Shown in pieces: positions 52,640 through 64,000 of a stretch of 64,000 nucleotides of DNA (position 1 is its first letter; every line of letters begins with the position of its first letter). Origin of the DNA: Onchidella celtica (lineage: Eukaryota > Mollusca > Gastropoda > Systellommatophora > Onchidiidae); NCBI GenBank assembly GCA_963931925.1, contig OZ007573.1, positions 42,665,711 through 42,729,710 of the forward strand, written 5' to 3'. Position numbers and translations under genes: made by a program. Under the pieces are notes generated by a model. That model did not search any database and was not told the DNA's origin. It saw only the letters and a program-made list of their open reading frames with translations.

Positions 52640-53230
52640 ATCTTGAGAGCCATTTTGTGCACAAACTCTGCCTGGGACAGCCTTTGCTCATTGTACTCAG
52701 TAATGAGGGTCTCCCTAATTCTCTCACGCTCACGCAAGCGTCTCACAGGAACATTGTGGTACTGATAGGATGACCTGACCTTTATGTCAGTTCGTAGCTG
52801 TTCTTCTGCGAGTTTTTCGATGAACAGAAATAGGTTTGGATGCGGCGATGTAAAGTGGGTTGCAAAATGTTTATGGAAACTTTCGCATGCATTGGTCGTT
52901 CTGACGGAACTTTCAAGACAAGCCCACAAGCTGGGCGGGTATCTGGCAGTTGAAGAAATGTAGTTGTCAAAAGCATTGTCTGAAAACATTGTGAGTTTGT
53001 CATCATCCTGGTCTGGGCACTGGACCATGAGGACAAAAGCAAAGCAATCTTGTACGATCACTAGGCTCAAGAGCCGGTAAGCCAAAAATGGATTTTAGCC
53101 ACATTGCAGTTTCACTGGTAGCCTTGTACTCAGAAAATAGTTCAATTTGTTGAAGTTTTCGGCACCATGCTTGACCGACATGAAACTGACAGGCTTTTAT
53201 TGTAATCTCTGGGAAGGTGCCTCAACAGGC
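52640..53230 (-). pseudogene. MULE-type transposase C-terminal remnant
   Basis: On the minus strand from 53230: ITIKACQFHVGQAWCRKLQQ and WLKSIFGLPALEP, then after a shift near 53040 YPPSLWACL, RTTNACESFHKHF and HPNLFLFIEKL. This order (C-x-FH-x-GQ, then RTxNxxESFH) is that of MULE/Mutator-like transposase domains. The frame was to end a few codons past 52640; LTR element 2 inserted there and the old stop is now near 45616. The catalytic core upstream is not visible. Confidence 0.65.
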
Positions 53231-53599
53231 GGAAAGCATGGCTAGCCTATTGATTTGTGTTAGGCGCGCGCGCACAGTCAGTTTGTGACTGTTCCTTTTG
53301 TGTGTTAGTATACTGAGTCTATTCAAAGATCTATCATGTTTATACAGTCCAGTGACTTTAGGGTTGATACATCAGTCTAATCGATCTAAAGTTCGAAAAC
53401 AACATAGTCGATTTCTACAACAAAAAACCGGCTCAGTTTTCCAACAGGGGTCGGCGGCTTATTGCGCAGTGTGTTGCATAGCAGGTGAAATACCGGCTCA
53501 GTCTTCCGTACCCCAATATTGTGTATTCCTGCTTATCTTAAAATTCAATGAGAAATGTCACATCTTTAGTCGGCCACAGGTTTGTCGTATTCCAGGGAG

Positions 53600-54060
53600 A
53601 CAGGAAGTTGATACTTTCAACATTATCTTCCAAATGTTCGTTCGTCACACAAGAGAGCTGCTTGATCTCATTCATTTTAGGATGGATAAAGTTTGTTCAC
53701 ACGATGCCACGAAAAACACCGAACATTTTCATTGCAAATTGCATGAGGTGTTTGTACTTTTCACCGTCCAAGACTTCTACAACAGGTTGATTTTTCAGTG
53801 CTTCGTTTTGTAAACAGACGGAGCTTGACGCTCGATAACCTCCAGTTACAACTGTGGGGTTGGGAGGGAGGGGCACTGTTTTTGGATCCATAGAAAACGG
53901 ATCTTCATTCAGCTTCAACTGAATCTTTTCTCTTTAAATAAAGGAAGTTTTCAGTCGAATTCTTCCACCAATACCTCAATTTGCTTGGCACAGTTTTCTC
54001 CCACCTCAGCAAGCTCGCCCTGGGAGATTATGCTTATGCTGTGTACCTGAATGAAGGTGA
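53600..54060 (-). pseudogene. hAT-like transposase C-terminal fragment
   Basis: Minus strand: an ENCAKQIEVLVEEFD segment, then LNEDPFSMDP, FAMKMFGVF, and in shifted frames CEQTLSILK and CVTNEHLEDN. This follows the hAT dimerisation region (FGSTYxCEQxFS ... LTxEHL), as in GTF2IRD2-type hAT relatives. Several frameshifts and a stop are present. No terminal repeats found. Confidence 0.5.
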
Positions 54061-55877
54061 CACTTTTTTTTAATTGAACAACTGACTCGTGGAAAGTCTT
54101 AATTCCAATTCAAAAATGCTAACTGTTGCTTTCGGTTGAATTAGCTGCTGTTTTGCTTAATAGAAGCTGAATATTGAGCTCATTAACATAACTTGTAATA
54201 TAACTGAGGAGAGACCAAATCAGGATTCCAAGATTCCCTTACTAGCTCTTGAAATGATCTTGGCTCATTTTCTAAGAACTTTGATACCACCTCTTTAAAA
54301 AAAACAACAATACGTTATAGCGCTCTTCCCAGGCTCAAACATCTCACTTCGGTATGGGCCATTAAGTCCTTATTCTCATCACCCATTTCTTCGGGAAAAG
54401 CTGGAAATGCTCTATGTTTCAGTTCTCCAGAACGAAGGTGATTCACAGTGGAAGTTGGACATTTTATCTTCATATTTCAATATTCTGCCAAATAAAATCT
54501 CGCCGCCATATAATGCATTAATGTGTAATTATTTGTCTCCCGATAAATTCTTGAAGAATTCGAGTGAGTTTGGAGAAAGCATGTTGACAAGACAATGGCC
54601 ATATTGTGCTAAGAGGAAGCAAGAGGATATGCAGAATACAGCAGAATGAGAGGACAGAAGGAAACCCAACCAGAAGCGTCTACCATCCATCCGCAATTCT
54701 TTAAAAAGAGAAACTGCTCCAATATTTTTGTCTACACAAAGCAGGATCATCATGGGTGCTTTAAATTAGAGGTTTAATCAGTATGGTCTTCTTATGCTTT
54801 ATAAATCTGTGGTTTCCACACTTACTTGGCCATGAATTAAAACGTAAAAACGAGGCAAGACAGGCGTGAGGTGAATCTCCCCAAAAGGCTCTTATTGATG
54901 TGTAGCATGGATCTTTGTTTTTCAGATCTCAATGGGTTCTCTACGACAGCGCTATATCATCTTAATCATTACTCTCAGTGGTTGGATGGTCTCATTTCTC
55001 ATCCTCATGCACGCAGGACGACCAGGGACATCAGAAAGATATTTCGGAAGATCTAGCCCAGGTGAATGTGATTTTATCTAGTATTTTGTCAGTTGTCCTT
55101 TCTGTCATCTTGTTGGTAGCGTCGTGACTTTTTGTGTCCAGGCCAGCTGGCCAGAATAGTATTTTGGGATAACAATGCGTCCACTGAGAATGACAAGGTG
55201 CTATATCCACATTTTGGCTGAACTGAGTTACACACCACACACTTTACTTCTACAGGCCATGTCTATTGTGTGTCAAAGTATCAAGCGGATTCGGTGTGTA
55301 ATTTGTAAGATATTGCTAAAAAGAAAAAAAAGTCGTATTCTAAAAGCTATGGGCACATGAGAGTTCCTTCATTAATTTCTCAAAAGTTGAAGGAAGGAAG
55401 TTAAACCTTGTCATTCTGAGGGGACGATAGGCTGCCTGACCACAATCATTTCGTGGGTCTATCTTGGCCACCTGGCGGGAATAATTTGCTCTCGTTCTTT
55501 TAAAATGTATCAATTTGGTTTTTGTTTTTTGTTTTTGTTATTTTGCTTTATCATATTATACAATTCTTGATATTTGGAAATGTGTTAAATTTTCCAAATC
55601 GTTTGAGCCAGACAAAACCTTTCTATTCATTTTCACTTTTATGTCCAGATGCTTCATCAAATAGTGAGTCGTCTTCACATCATGTGTGCAGTGTGACGAG
55701 ATTAAGGACGCTCCAACAAGTTGTGGAAGATTTGAAAGGCAAACAGTCGATTAAAACGCCAGAACCTCCGGACAACTTTTCTACACCGTGCAGTGATGAC
55801 TTTGATAAAGATAATGTCTTTTCAGTTTGAAAGGGACAATATTCTTCAGCCGTTCCTACACACACAAGGGGACTGAA
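54061..55877. other. No confident gene
   Basis: Frames of 60-100 codons (for example 55522-55830 on +) have no recognised motifs. Probably more decayed transposon sequence. Confidence 0.35.
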
Positions 55878-56023
55878 ACAAGCGGACTGGACAAGTCGGC
55901 ATGACAAATCGGCTTGATGTATCTCCCCTCTACACTTGATTGTCAAGTCTTCTGTTTCTCCCCACACGCTCAAGTTTGCATGACAAGCGCGTTTAATCAA
56001 GCAGACTCGTCCAGTCCGCTTGT
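55878..56023. repeat. MITE-like inverted repeat
   Basis: ACAAGCGGACTGGACAAGTC (55878-55897) and GACTCGTCCAGTCCGCTTGT (56004-56023) are inverted with one mismatch. Inner CAAATCGGCTTGATG and CAAGCGCGTTTAATC continue the similarity weakly. Confidence 0.6.
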
Positions 56024-56639
56024 ATGTGGAAGGGGCCCTTTGAGTGAGGTTGGTACAAAGAACATGTTCAGATGTTGAGAACTGAGATTTGTCAATGTGT
56101 GTTAAGTTGTAATATTGCTGTGGCTTTAGTTACAGCAGCGGCAAAATAGTGGTAGTAGTAGATGTTGTATTGGTGATGGTAGTAGTAGTAGTAGTATTGG
56201 TCCTGATATTACTATAAAAGTAATAGTGCTTTTAGTAGTGGTAGTAATAGCAGTAATAATTGAATACTGACAGTAACAATACAAAAGATATTAGTAGTTG
56301 ATGTTCGAAATTATAAGATAATAGTCAAAGGGAGGTAATAAGTGTTTATATTACTTAATGTTGAATTATTTCCCTTGGATTGCATTTCTTCACTATTTTT
56401 ATTGCTATTCATTTTAAACTGCTAGACTGTTTTACGCTTTTGTTATGGCATGAGAGCAGACGACGACATGGCTTTGAAACGAAGAGAAGATCTTGGAAAG
56501 AATTTCAAGAGTTTAATGAAAGTTTGCTCGTTTTTTCTTGAGTCCTTAATATAAGACAATTGACCTAGATCTAAGGAAGAAAGTGAGAAAGAACTACAGC
56601 TAACTAACTATAACAGTTTTCTTTTGGAAGTGCTTTAGT
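56024..56639. repeat. TAG-rich simple repeats, no gene
   Basis: Interrupted (GTA)n/(TAG)n from about 56145 to 56310. No gene. Confidence 0.6.
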
Positions 56640-59600
56640 AGACACAATTGTTCCTATAGGTCTTTGGAAGACACAGTTGTCAATATGGGTCTTTGGTACA
56701 CACAGTTGTCTCTATGGGTCATTGTTAGAGACAGTTGTTTCTATGGGTCATTGGTAGACACAGTTATTTGTATGGGTTTTTTGCAGACACAGTTGTCATT
56801 ATGGGTCTTTGGTAGACACAATTGTCTCTATGGGTGCTTGGTAGACACTATTGTCTCTATGGGTGCTTGGTAGACACAATTGTCTCTATGGGTGTTTGGT
56901 AGACACAGTTGTCTCTATGGGTTTTGGTAGGCACAGTTGTCCCTATGTGTCTTTGTTAGAAACAATTGTCCCCATGGGTCATTGCTGGACACAGTTGTCT
57001 CTATGGGTGTTTGGTAGACACAGTTGTCTCTGTGGGTTTTTGGTAGACACAGTTGTCTCTATGTATCTTTGGTAGACACAATTGTCCCTATGGGTCATTG
57101 GTAGACACAGTTGTCTCTATGGGTGTTTGGTAGACACAGTTGTCCCCATAGGTATTTGGTGGGCACAGTTGTCACTATGGGTCTTAGGTAGTTATGGTTG
57201 TCATATGTTTTTTTTTTTTTGTAGACACAGTGTCTCTATGGGTTTTTTAGTAGACACAGTTGTCCCTATGGGGTTTTGGTATACACAGTTGTCCCTATGG
57301 GGTTTTGGTAGACACAGTTGTCCCTATGGGGTATTGGTAGACACATTTGTACCTATGGGGTTTTGGTAGACACAGTTGTCCCAATGGGGTTTTTGGTAGA
57401 CACAGTCGTCTCTATGGGGTTTTGGTAGACACAGTTGTCCCTATGGGGTTTTGGTAGACACAGTTGTCTCTATGGGGTTTTGGTAGACACATTCGTCCCT
57501 ATGTGGATTTGGTAGACACAGTTGTCTCTATGGGGTTTTGGTAGACACAGCTGTCCCTATGGGATTTTGGTAGACACAGTTGTCTCTATGGGGTTTTGGT
57601 AGACACAGTCGTCCCTATGTGGATTTGGTAGACACAGTTGTCTCTATGGGCTTTTGGTAGACACAGCTGTCCCTATGGGATTTTGGTAGACACAGTTGTC
57701 TCTATGGGATTTTGGTAGACACAGTTGTCTCTATGGGGTTTTGGTAGACACAGTTGTCTCTATGGGGTTTTGGTAGACACAGTTGTCTCTATGGGATTTT
57801 GGTAGACACAGTTGTCTCTATGTGGTTTTGGTAGACAGTTGTCCCTATGGGGCTTTGGTAGACACAGTTGTCTCTATGGGGTTTTGGTAGACACAGTTGT
57901 CTCTATGGGGTTTTGGTAGACACAGTTGTCTCTATGGGGTTTTGGTAGACACAGTTGTCTCTGTGGGGTTTTGGTAGACACAGTTGTCTCTATGGGATTT
58001 TGGTAGACACAGTTGTCTCTATGGGGTCTTGGTAGACACAGTTGTCCCCATGGGGTTTTGGTAGACACAGTTTTCTCTATGGGGTTTTGGTAGACACATT
58101 TGTCCCTATGTGGTTTTGGTAGACACAGTTGTCTCTATGGGGTTTTGGTAGACACATTTGTCCCTATGTGGTTTTGATAGACACAGTTGTCTCTATGTGG
58201 TTTTGGTAGACACAGTTGTCCCTATGGGGTATTTGGTAGACACAGTTGTCCCTATGGGGTTTTGGTAGACACATTTGTCTCTATGGGATTTTGGTAGACA
58301 CAGTTGTCTCTATGGGGTTTTGGTAGACACAGTTGTCTATATGGGGTTTTGGTAGACACATTTGTCCCTATGTGGTTTTGATAGACACAGTTGTCTCTAT
58401 GTGGTTTTGGTAGACACAGTTGTCCCTATGGGGTATTTGGTAGACACAGTTGTCCCTATGGGGTTTTGGTAGACACAGTTGTCTCTATGGGATTTTGGTA
58501 GCCACAGTTGTCTCTATGGGGTCTTGGTAGACACAATTGTCCCTATGGGGTTTTGGTAGACACAGTTGTCTCTATGGGGTTTTGGTAGTCACAGCTGTCT
58601 CTATGGGGTTTTGGTAGACACAGTTCTCTCTATGGGATTTTGTTAGACACAGCTGTCCCTATGGGGTTTTGGTAGACACAGTTGTCTCTATGGGGTTTTG
58701 GTAGGCACATTTGTCCCTATGTGGTTTTGGTAGACACAGTTGTCTCTATGGGGTATTTGGTAGACACAGTTGTCTCTATGGGGTTTTGGTAGACACAGTT
58801 GTCTCTATGGGGTTTTGGTAGACACATTTATCCCTATGGGGTTTTGGTAGACACAGTTGTCCCTATGGAGTTTTGGTAGACACAGTTGTCCCTATAGGGT
58901 TTTGGTAGACACAACTGTCCCCATGGGTATTTGGTAGAAACAACTGTCCCTATGGGTATTTGGTAGACACAACTGTCCCCATGGGTATTTGGTAGACACA
59001 GTTGTCCCTATGTGGTTTTGGTAGACATAACTGTCCCCATGGGTATTTGGTAGACACAACTGTCCCTATGGGTATTTGGTAGACACAACTGTCCCCATGG
59101 GTATTTGGTAGACACAATTGTCCCCATGGGTATTTGGTAGACACAACTGTCCCCATGGGTATTTGGTAGACACAACTGTCCCCATGGGTATTTGGTAGAC
59201 ACAACTGTCCCCATGGGTATTTGGTAGACACAGCTGTCCCCATGGGTATTTGGTAGACACAACTGTCCCTATGGGTATTTGGTAGACACAACTGTCCCCA
59301 TGGGTATTTGGTAGACACAACTGTCCCCATGGGTATTTGGTGGGCACAACTGTCCCCATGGGTATTTGGTGGGCACAGTTGTCCCCTTGGGTATTTGGTA
59401 GACACAACTGTCCCCATGGGTATTTGGTGGGCACAACTGTCCCCATGGGTATTTGGTGGGCACAACTGTCCCCATGGGTATTTGGTGGGCACAACTGTCC
59501 CCATGGGTATTTGGTAGACACAAGTGTCCCCTTGGGTATTTGGTGGGCACAACTGTCCCCATGGGTATTTGGTGGGCACAACTGTCCCCATGGGTATTTG

Positions 59601-59870
59601 GTAGACACAGTTGTCACTATGGATTTTCGGTAGACACGTTCGTCCCTATGGGTCTTAGGTAGTTGTGGTTGTCACTGTGGTTTTTCTTATAGACACAGTG
59701 TCTCTATGGTTTTTTTTTGGTGAACACAGTTGTCTCTATGGGGTTTTTGGTAGACACAACTGTCTCTATGGATCGTCGGTAGATACAATTGTCTCTATGG
59801 GTCTTTGGTAGGCACAGTTGTCTCTTCATGTTAGGATTTGACTGTATGGATTTTTGGTAGACACATTTGT
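56640..59870 (+). repeat. 29-bp minisatellite, about 3.2 kb
   Basis: Roughly 100 units. Units before about 57240 are diverged. Units from 57240 to about 58900 read TTTGGTAGACACAGTTGTCT then CTATGGGGT. Units from about 58900 to 59610 read TTTGGTAGACACAACTGTCC then CCATGGGTA. Because 29 is not a multiple of three, each frame gives a 29-residue repeat and several frames stay open on both strands (for example near 59000-59600). These frames have no start context or unrelated sequence and are not counted as genes. Confidence 0.95.
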
Positions 59871-60195
59871 CTCTGAGGTCAAGGACTTGGGTTAGGATGA
59901 GGCTGAGATTTGTGGTGCTCAGGTTGGAAAAAGCCAGATTGTTATGTTATGCTTCGTTAGAGCCAGTTAAGAATCACTCCCACCTTTCCATGTTATTTCC
60001 AGGTGTCAGCTCCAACAACATTATCCTATCCTTATCCCTAACCCTCGCTGCATGCCTAAACCTAACCTTAGTCCTAAATCTATCCCACAAGAACAAGAAA
60101 TTCCACAGGGAAAACGCTTTTCCTACCGAAGCACTTTCATTCTTTTTTTAATTTGGTTTGATTTCCTTGTCTCATATCGCTTGCTGCACTTCCAG
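59871..60195 (+). other. Intron-like sequence before the host exon
   Basis: It holds two pyrimidine tracts with AG, one at about 59978-60001 and the one at 60171-60195 used here. CCTAACC-like words (60030-60070) are not telomeric repeats. Confidence 0.4.
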
Positions 60196-60485
60196 CCTGT
60201 AGTTCTGAGTGCTGTAGCCCACTGAGCACGTGCCCGTTTGACAGACTCCGTGACATCACCATGTCACCCAAGTTTGTCATGACCCCTTCACAACGTCAGA
60301 CTGTCCTGTCAATAGCTGAGTCAGTGCCAGAGAGTGACTTCATTTTCCTGTCTGCGGCCTCATCCAGTCACTACGCGGAGATGCAGGATATGTTTCACAA
60401 TTTACATCACGCGGTCTTCCCACATGTGCCCGGTTATCAGGCTGTTCTCATTGATTCAGGTTTGACAGAAACGGAACGAAAAGCG
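60196..60485 (+). CDS. Internal exon of a host gene, DUF1647-like
   Basis: A splice acceptor (TTGCTGCACTTCCAG, AG at 60194-60195) and donor GTAAGT (60486-60491) bound a 290-bp segment. After two bases of a split codon the frame is open for 96 codons and ends on a codon boundary. It reads FVMTPSQRQTVLSIAES, then DFIFLSAASSSHYAEMQDMF, HNLHHAVFPHVPGY and LIDSGLTETER. The (F/L)xxAASSxHYxExQxMFxxLH and DxGL pattern resembles the DUF1647 family, whose relatives look like Golgi glycosyltransferase-type proteins; enzymatic role unproven. No further exon was found up to 64000, so the rest lies outside or in long introns. The 29-bp minisatellite would lie in the upstream intron or flank. Confidence 0.72.
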
Positions 60486-60491
60486 GTAAGT

Positions 60492-60710
60492 TTGTGATGA
60501 TCTAATCTTATAATCTAATTATGAAAACAAAACAGTAAAAAAAAGGAATAGCAAGAGCGAAATAATTTCAATGAAAAACAGGGGGGGGGGGGGACTTTCC
60601 CTAATAAAAAAACAGGAGTCTGGCTTTTTATCTTAAAAAGAGAATCAAAAGTTAAATTTTCAACAGATACGTCACTCCAACTAACAGTCCGTGAAGTTAT
60701 CAAGGCAGAG
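60492..60710. other. Start of the downstream intron
   Basis: A-rich sequence with a G run at 60582-60594. Nothing else. Confidence 0.5.
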
Positions 60711-60850
60711 ATAGATAGATAGATAGATAGATCGAGATAGATAGATAGATAGATAGATGGATGGATGGAGGGAGGGAGGGAGGGAGGGAGGTAGGGAGGT
60801 GGGTGGGTGGGTGGGTAGGTGGGTAGGTGGGTAGGTAGGTAGGTAGGTGC
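60711..60850. repeat. Compound tetranucleotide microsatellite
   Basis: (GATA)n, (GATG)n, (GGGA)n, (GGTG)n and (GGTA)n blocks follow one another, each one substitution from the last. Confidence 0.95.
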
Positions 60851-61809
60851 AATCCTTCTCACCTAAAGCGCCTAGTGGCTCGGTGACCGAATTCGGTGGC
60901 CTTTGTGTGGCTACCCTAAGTAATGAATCTGTAGTAACTTTATCTTACAGGAAAGGAACAATAAATGCATTTACGTGTAAAGCGAACCTCAAGTCCCTAA
61001 CGTGATGCTACGCCACTGCAATTCACCATAGATTGTTACTATATTTAGGAATTTAGATCAACTACAGGGAAACGAGAAGTGACAGATCATGTTGGAACAC
61101 ACGTATTCTGTAAACATCTATACGTTTGGGGCCGATTCAATTGAAAACAAGACAAAATCAAAGGAATTCGCCGCTTTGAAAGAACGGTGCTGTGCACAGA
61201 CTTCAAATTCAAGATTTGTAGGGTCATGATAAATATAAGACTGCATGCAAAAATTCAGGACGCTGTATTTCGTAATAGCTGAGAAAATCCAACTAAACCA
61301 TGATCACGCCTCGGTGAACGGACTATAATTTAAAAAATTGGTTGTTTGTCCAAATAAATAGATTGTAGAGTGGTGTTTAAAGTTCATAGAGAGTAGATGA
61401 TTTTTTTTTTTTTAAAGATTTGAGTTGATAAACTTTTAAAACATAATTTTATGCTGTCACTTCTTTTGAGATGCAATAAAACAAAATTAATCTGTCGACG
61501 TTGGCACCATGATGTTTTATCTTAACATGGATTTTTCGTGTAACACGACTAATGAAGTATTTCTATTGTTTTTTGTATTGAAACGTGTGTGTTTTAAATG
61601 TACATGTACTGTCTTTTGTTATGACAATTATTAATAAAAAGTAAATTTTGTTTGTGTTTGGTAATTTAATGATGTGAATTCATATTCTATTAAGTGTGCC
61701 ATTTTATCCCTATTTTTCTATTTGTGCCATGTTTTTCCTATTTGTCTAGTTGTGCCATTTTTTCCTAATTTTCTGTTTGGGCCATTTTTACCGTCCACCG
61801 AGAGAGAGT

Positions 61810-61811
<2 letters not shown>
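60851..61811. other. No gene recognised
   Basis: AT-rich, presumably intron. A tandem of TTTGTGCCATTTT-like words at 61697-61790 is a weak repeat. Confidence 0.4.
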
Positions 61812-61845
<34 letters not shown>

Positions 61846-61938
61846 CACACACACGCGCGGAAACAGAAAGAGAGAGAGAGAGAATGGGAGAGAAAGAGAG
61901 AAAGAGAGGGTGGAGAGAGAGAAAGAAATCGAGCGAGC

Positions 61939-62006
<68 letters not shown>
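61812..62006. repeat. (CA)n followed by (GA)n microsatellite
   Basis: CA from about 61812 to 61854, GA-rich from about 61866, and pure GA from about 61944 to 62004. Confidence 0.95.
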
Positions 62007-62007
<1 letters not shown>

Positions 62008-62447
62008 ATTACTATATATAACCTTAACCAATGATCTATGTTAATTGCAGGGGCATTGAAGCTCCTTCCATGTCCTAGTTGAACTGTCTTTGAACTCCCC
62101 AGACTGAGAAAAACTGTGGGTGTAAAGAGACAAACTTCCTGCTCACTGTGGCGACGCCTATTGTTATGCATGGAAGCCACTGATCACACGGGTGAGTTCC
62201 ATTGACATCACTCAGAACTGAAGTTCTTAGATCGGTATAGATCTGTACGGAACATGGTTGCATCGTGAACTGGAGAGGAGGACCTCCGGGCGCCCACGGC
62301 TGCGATTAAGGCCCTGGACTTTCAAAAACAGGCGAATTGCCAAACGTCTCAATAGTCTCATGGCTCACACCACATGTCACCGGATCAAATGCATTTCACT
62401 ACATCCTTTCGCGTTTGCCAGTTGACAACGGCTAAACAAAGAACATC
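62007..62447. other. No gene recognised
   Basis: No motif-bearing frames. Confidence 0.4.
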
Positions 62448-62730
62448 ATAAGCAACGACGACGACGACAACCCCAACAACAACCAAAAAAAAAAAAAAGC
62501 AACAAGAAAAAGAACAACAGATTAAATGTAATGAAAACCACAGCCACAGCAACATCAACAGCAACCAAAACCACAAAAGCAACAACAATGACGACGACGG
62601 CACCACAACAACTACAATAACAACCACAGCCATTCTTCCGGTACAACACAACAACATTATCAGCAGCAAGAGAAACAACAACAGCTAAAAACAGCACCAT
62701 CACCACCAACACCACAACCAACAGTTACAA
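62448..62730. repeat. (CAA)n/(CGA)n-type low-complexity tract
   Basis: AAC, ACG and ACC triplets throughout. Frames here are Leu/Val-rich artefacts on the minus strand. Confidence 0.85.
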
Positions 62731-63778
62731 TATTATTATTGAGACAATTTCAAGTTTAATTATGGTAAGAAACACAATGTACTTGTACAGTAACTAGGTA
62801 GGATCAAACATCTAGGTCAGACCTCACGCCACACAAGAAGTGAACGTGCACTATTTTCCTCCATTATGCGTTTCGCTTTTCGGGTGTGGCGAAAAGTCCT
62901 GTGTGCAAGTTGTCGTTAACACTTTCATTTTCACGCATGAGACGTTTGGCGTTTCCCGATTCGTATGTCTTTTATGTGAGCCGAGCCTTGCGGATGTGTG
63001 CAAGAGAAATTTGAGGCTGTTGAAATTGATGCCGTGTTTTGGCGGGTCATGTGTTATGTAGAGAGGCATTTTGCACCAGCGTCCTAAGACTTAGCAAAAG
63101 AAACTAATGAACTCTGCGGAAGACAAGCGAACCCCCAGAAGAGAATGCTGCAACCCCAACAGATGTGACTGGGAGACCAAAGATACTAGATGCAATAACA
63201 TGAAACAGCTAGCGCGTTTACCGTACACAGACTTTGCACCGCCACATAACGGCGAATCCTCCGAAGTCATGAATAATGCTGTATTTAACGAAGCAAATAT
63301 AGGAAAAATACCGAATTTACATTTCAATGTTCAGCTATCGCTGTAAGCATTGACTCAAGTTATCCATTTTGTAATTATAACGTCAAATCTCTGGTAGAAA
63401 ACGCTAGTTATTTTTGTTTTTCTGTTTCAATCGCAGTAGCACTGTAACAAATCTGCATCATTATATTAAGCATTCTTTTCAGGCAATGCGCCACAGGCCC
63501 CGCTCCTGATCAACGCTCAAACTGTGTGAGCGAATTTTTTTTTTTTTTTGAGGAGCGAAGGAGGGAGTATCTGATCTTATTAAAAATCTATATCTTTGGT
63601 GAGACCAAACACAGATGTCACTATTGCAGTAGATCCCCTAACTCCGCACTGGCCTGTTCAGACACAAGCAACGCTGCTCCAGCAGAGCGGACAGCTAAGA
63701 TTAAATATCAGTATGATTCTGGTCCACTATATATATAGATCCATTTGCATAATAACACTGCCATAGAAGCATCTCATA
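62731..63778. other. No gene recognised
   Basis: Open frames at 62840-63061 and 63107-63346 (+) lack recognised motifs. A T run lies at 63536-63551. Confidence 0.4.
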
Positions 63779-63892
63779 CAAAGTCAAAAATTGGCAAAAA
63801 GAAAAAGTTGTATGTAGCAAAGCCACTCGTAAGAAATAATACTCAAACGATTCAGTGAAACGCAAATTTCTTTTTGCCAATTTTTGACTTTG
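63779..63892. repeat. Hairpin/MITE-like inverted repeat, 114 bp
   Basis: CAAAGTCAAAAATTGGCAAA and the following AAGAAA (63779-63804) are perfectly mirrored at 63867-63892, with a 62-bp loop. No clear flanking duplication. Confidence 0.75.
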
Positions 63893-64000
63893 CTTTAAGC
63901 CTAACTGCGGCTTCACACTTTCTCTGTATTTTTTTGGGTAATATTTCATCTCATATAAAGCATATCCTCGTCCACAAGCTCACATTTTGATGATAAAATT

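Noticed and set aside
58950..59662. Overlapping 70-213-codon frames with a repeated MGTVV.TKYPWGQLC-like pattern
   Set aside because: They come from the 29-bp array, are open in several frames at once and have no unique sequence or splice context.
61674..62180. Frames across the CA/GA tract
   Set aside because: Low-complexity artefacts.
62840..63346. Cys-containing frames as further exons of the gene at 60196
   Set aside because: They do not show the motifs expected after the DUF1647-like segment and lack clear splice borders.

Overview
The window is eukaryotic, gene-poor, repeat-dominated nuclear DNA from an animal. This is shown by LTR retrotransposons with a tRNA-Pro primer site, tRNA-headed SINEs, a LINE 3' end, P-like/THAP, MULE, hAT-like and other DNA-transposon remains, long microsatellites and one exon with canonical splice sites. 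A marine invertebrate, possibly a mollusc, is a plausible source, but that is inference. Almost every recognisable coding segment belongs to a mobile element and most are broken. The only convincing host coding sequence is one exon (60196-60485) resembling the DUF1647 family.

Layout. 1-20.5 kb: a small palindromic repeat (80-300); remains of a transposase-like gene (2241-3010) split by a 127-bp fold-back element; a THAP-like exon (4960-5097); a 3.4-kb DNA transposon (element A, 5610-8983) filled with a 66-bp minisatellite; SINE copies; a solo LTR (15881-17118); a Harbinger-like MITE (17196-17464). Matching terminal repeats at 1335 and 20493, both next to ATTA, suggest that this whole stretch may be one 19-kb element (element C). 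20.5-29.2 kb: a tandem repeat, a P-like element with THAP transposase remains between perfect 64-bp inverted repeats, a LINE 3' end split by a solo LTR, a second solo LTR, and a second P-like transposase on the minus strand. 29234-36078: gypsy-type LTR element 1 (+) with TSD TGCTC, inside or beside the second P-like copy. 41902-45153: element B, a 3.25-kb DNA transposon with a decayed transposase. 45635-52634: LTR element 2 (-), TSD GTAGC, inserted a few codons before the end of a MULE transposase remnant. 53.6-54.1 kb: hAT-like fragment. 56.64-59.87 kb: a 29-bp minisatellite. 60-64 kb: the host exon and simple repeats.

Two systems stand out. First, elements A, B and C share terminal CGTCG, a common terminal-repeat plan and 4-bp target duplications. 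A and B also carry mirrored subterminal arrays of a degenerate copy of their own terminal motif. Second, the two LTR elements have a gypsy-like reverse transcriptase/RNase H, but the integrase lies upstream of it (the Gmr1-like order). Both copies have lost the N-terminal reverse transcriptase, and one has also lost its integrase core, yet both show perfect target-site duplications and very similar LTRs. That implies mobilisation in trans, or damage soon after insertion.

All alignments were made by eye. Percentages and family names should be read with that in mind.
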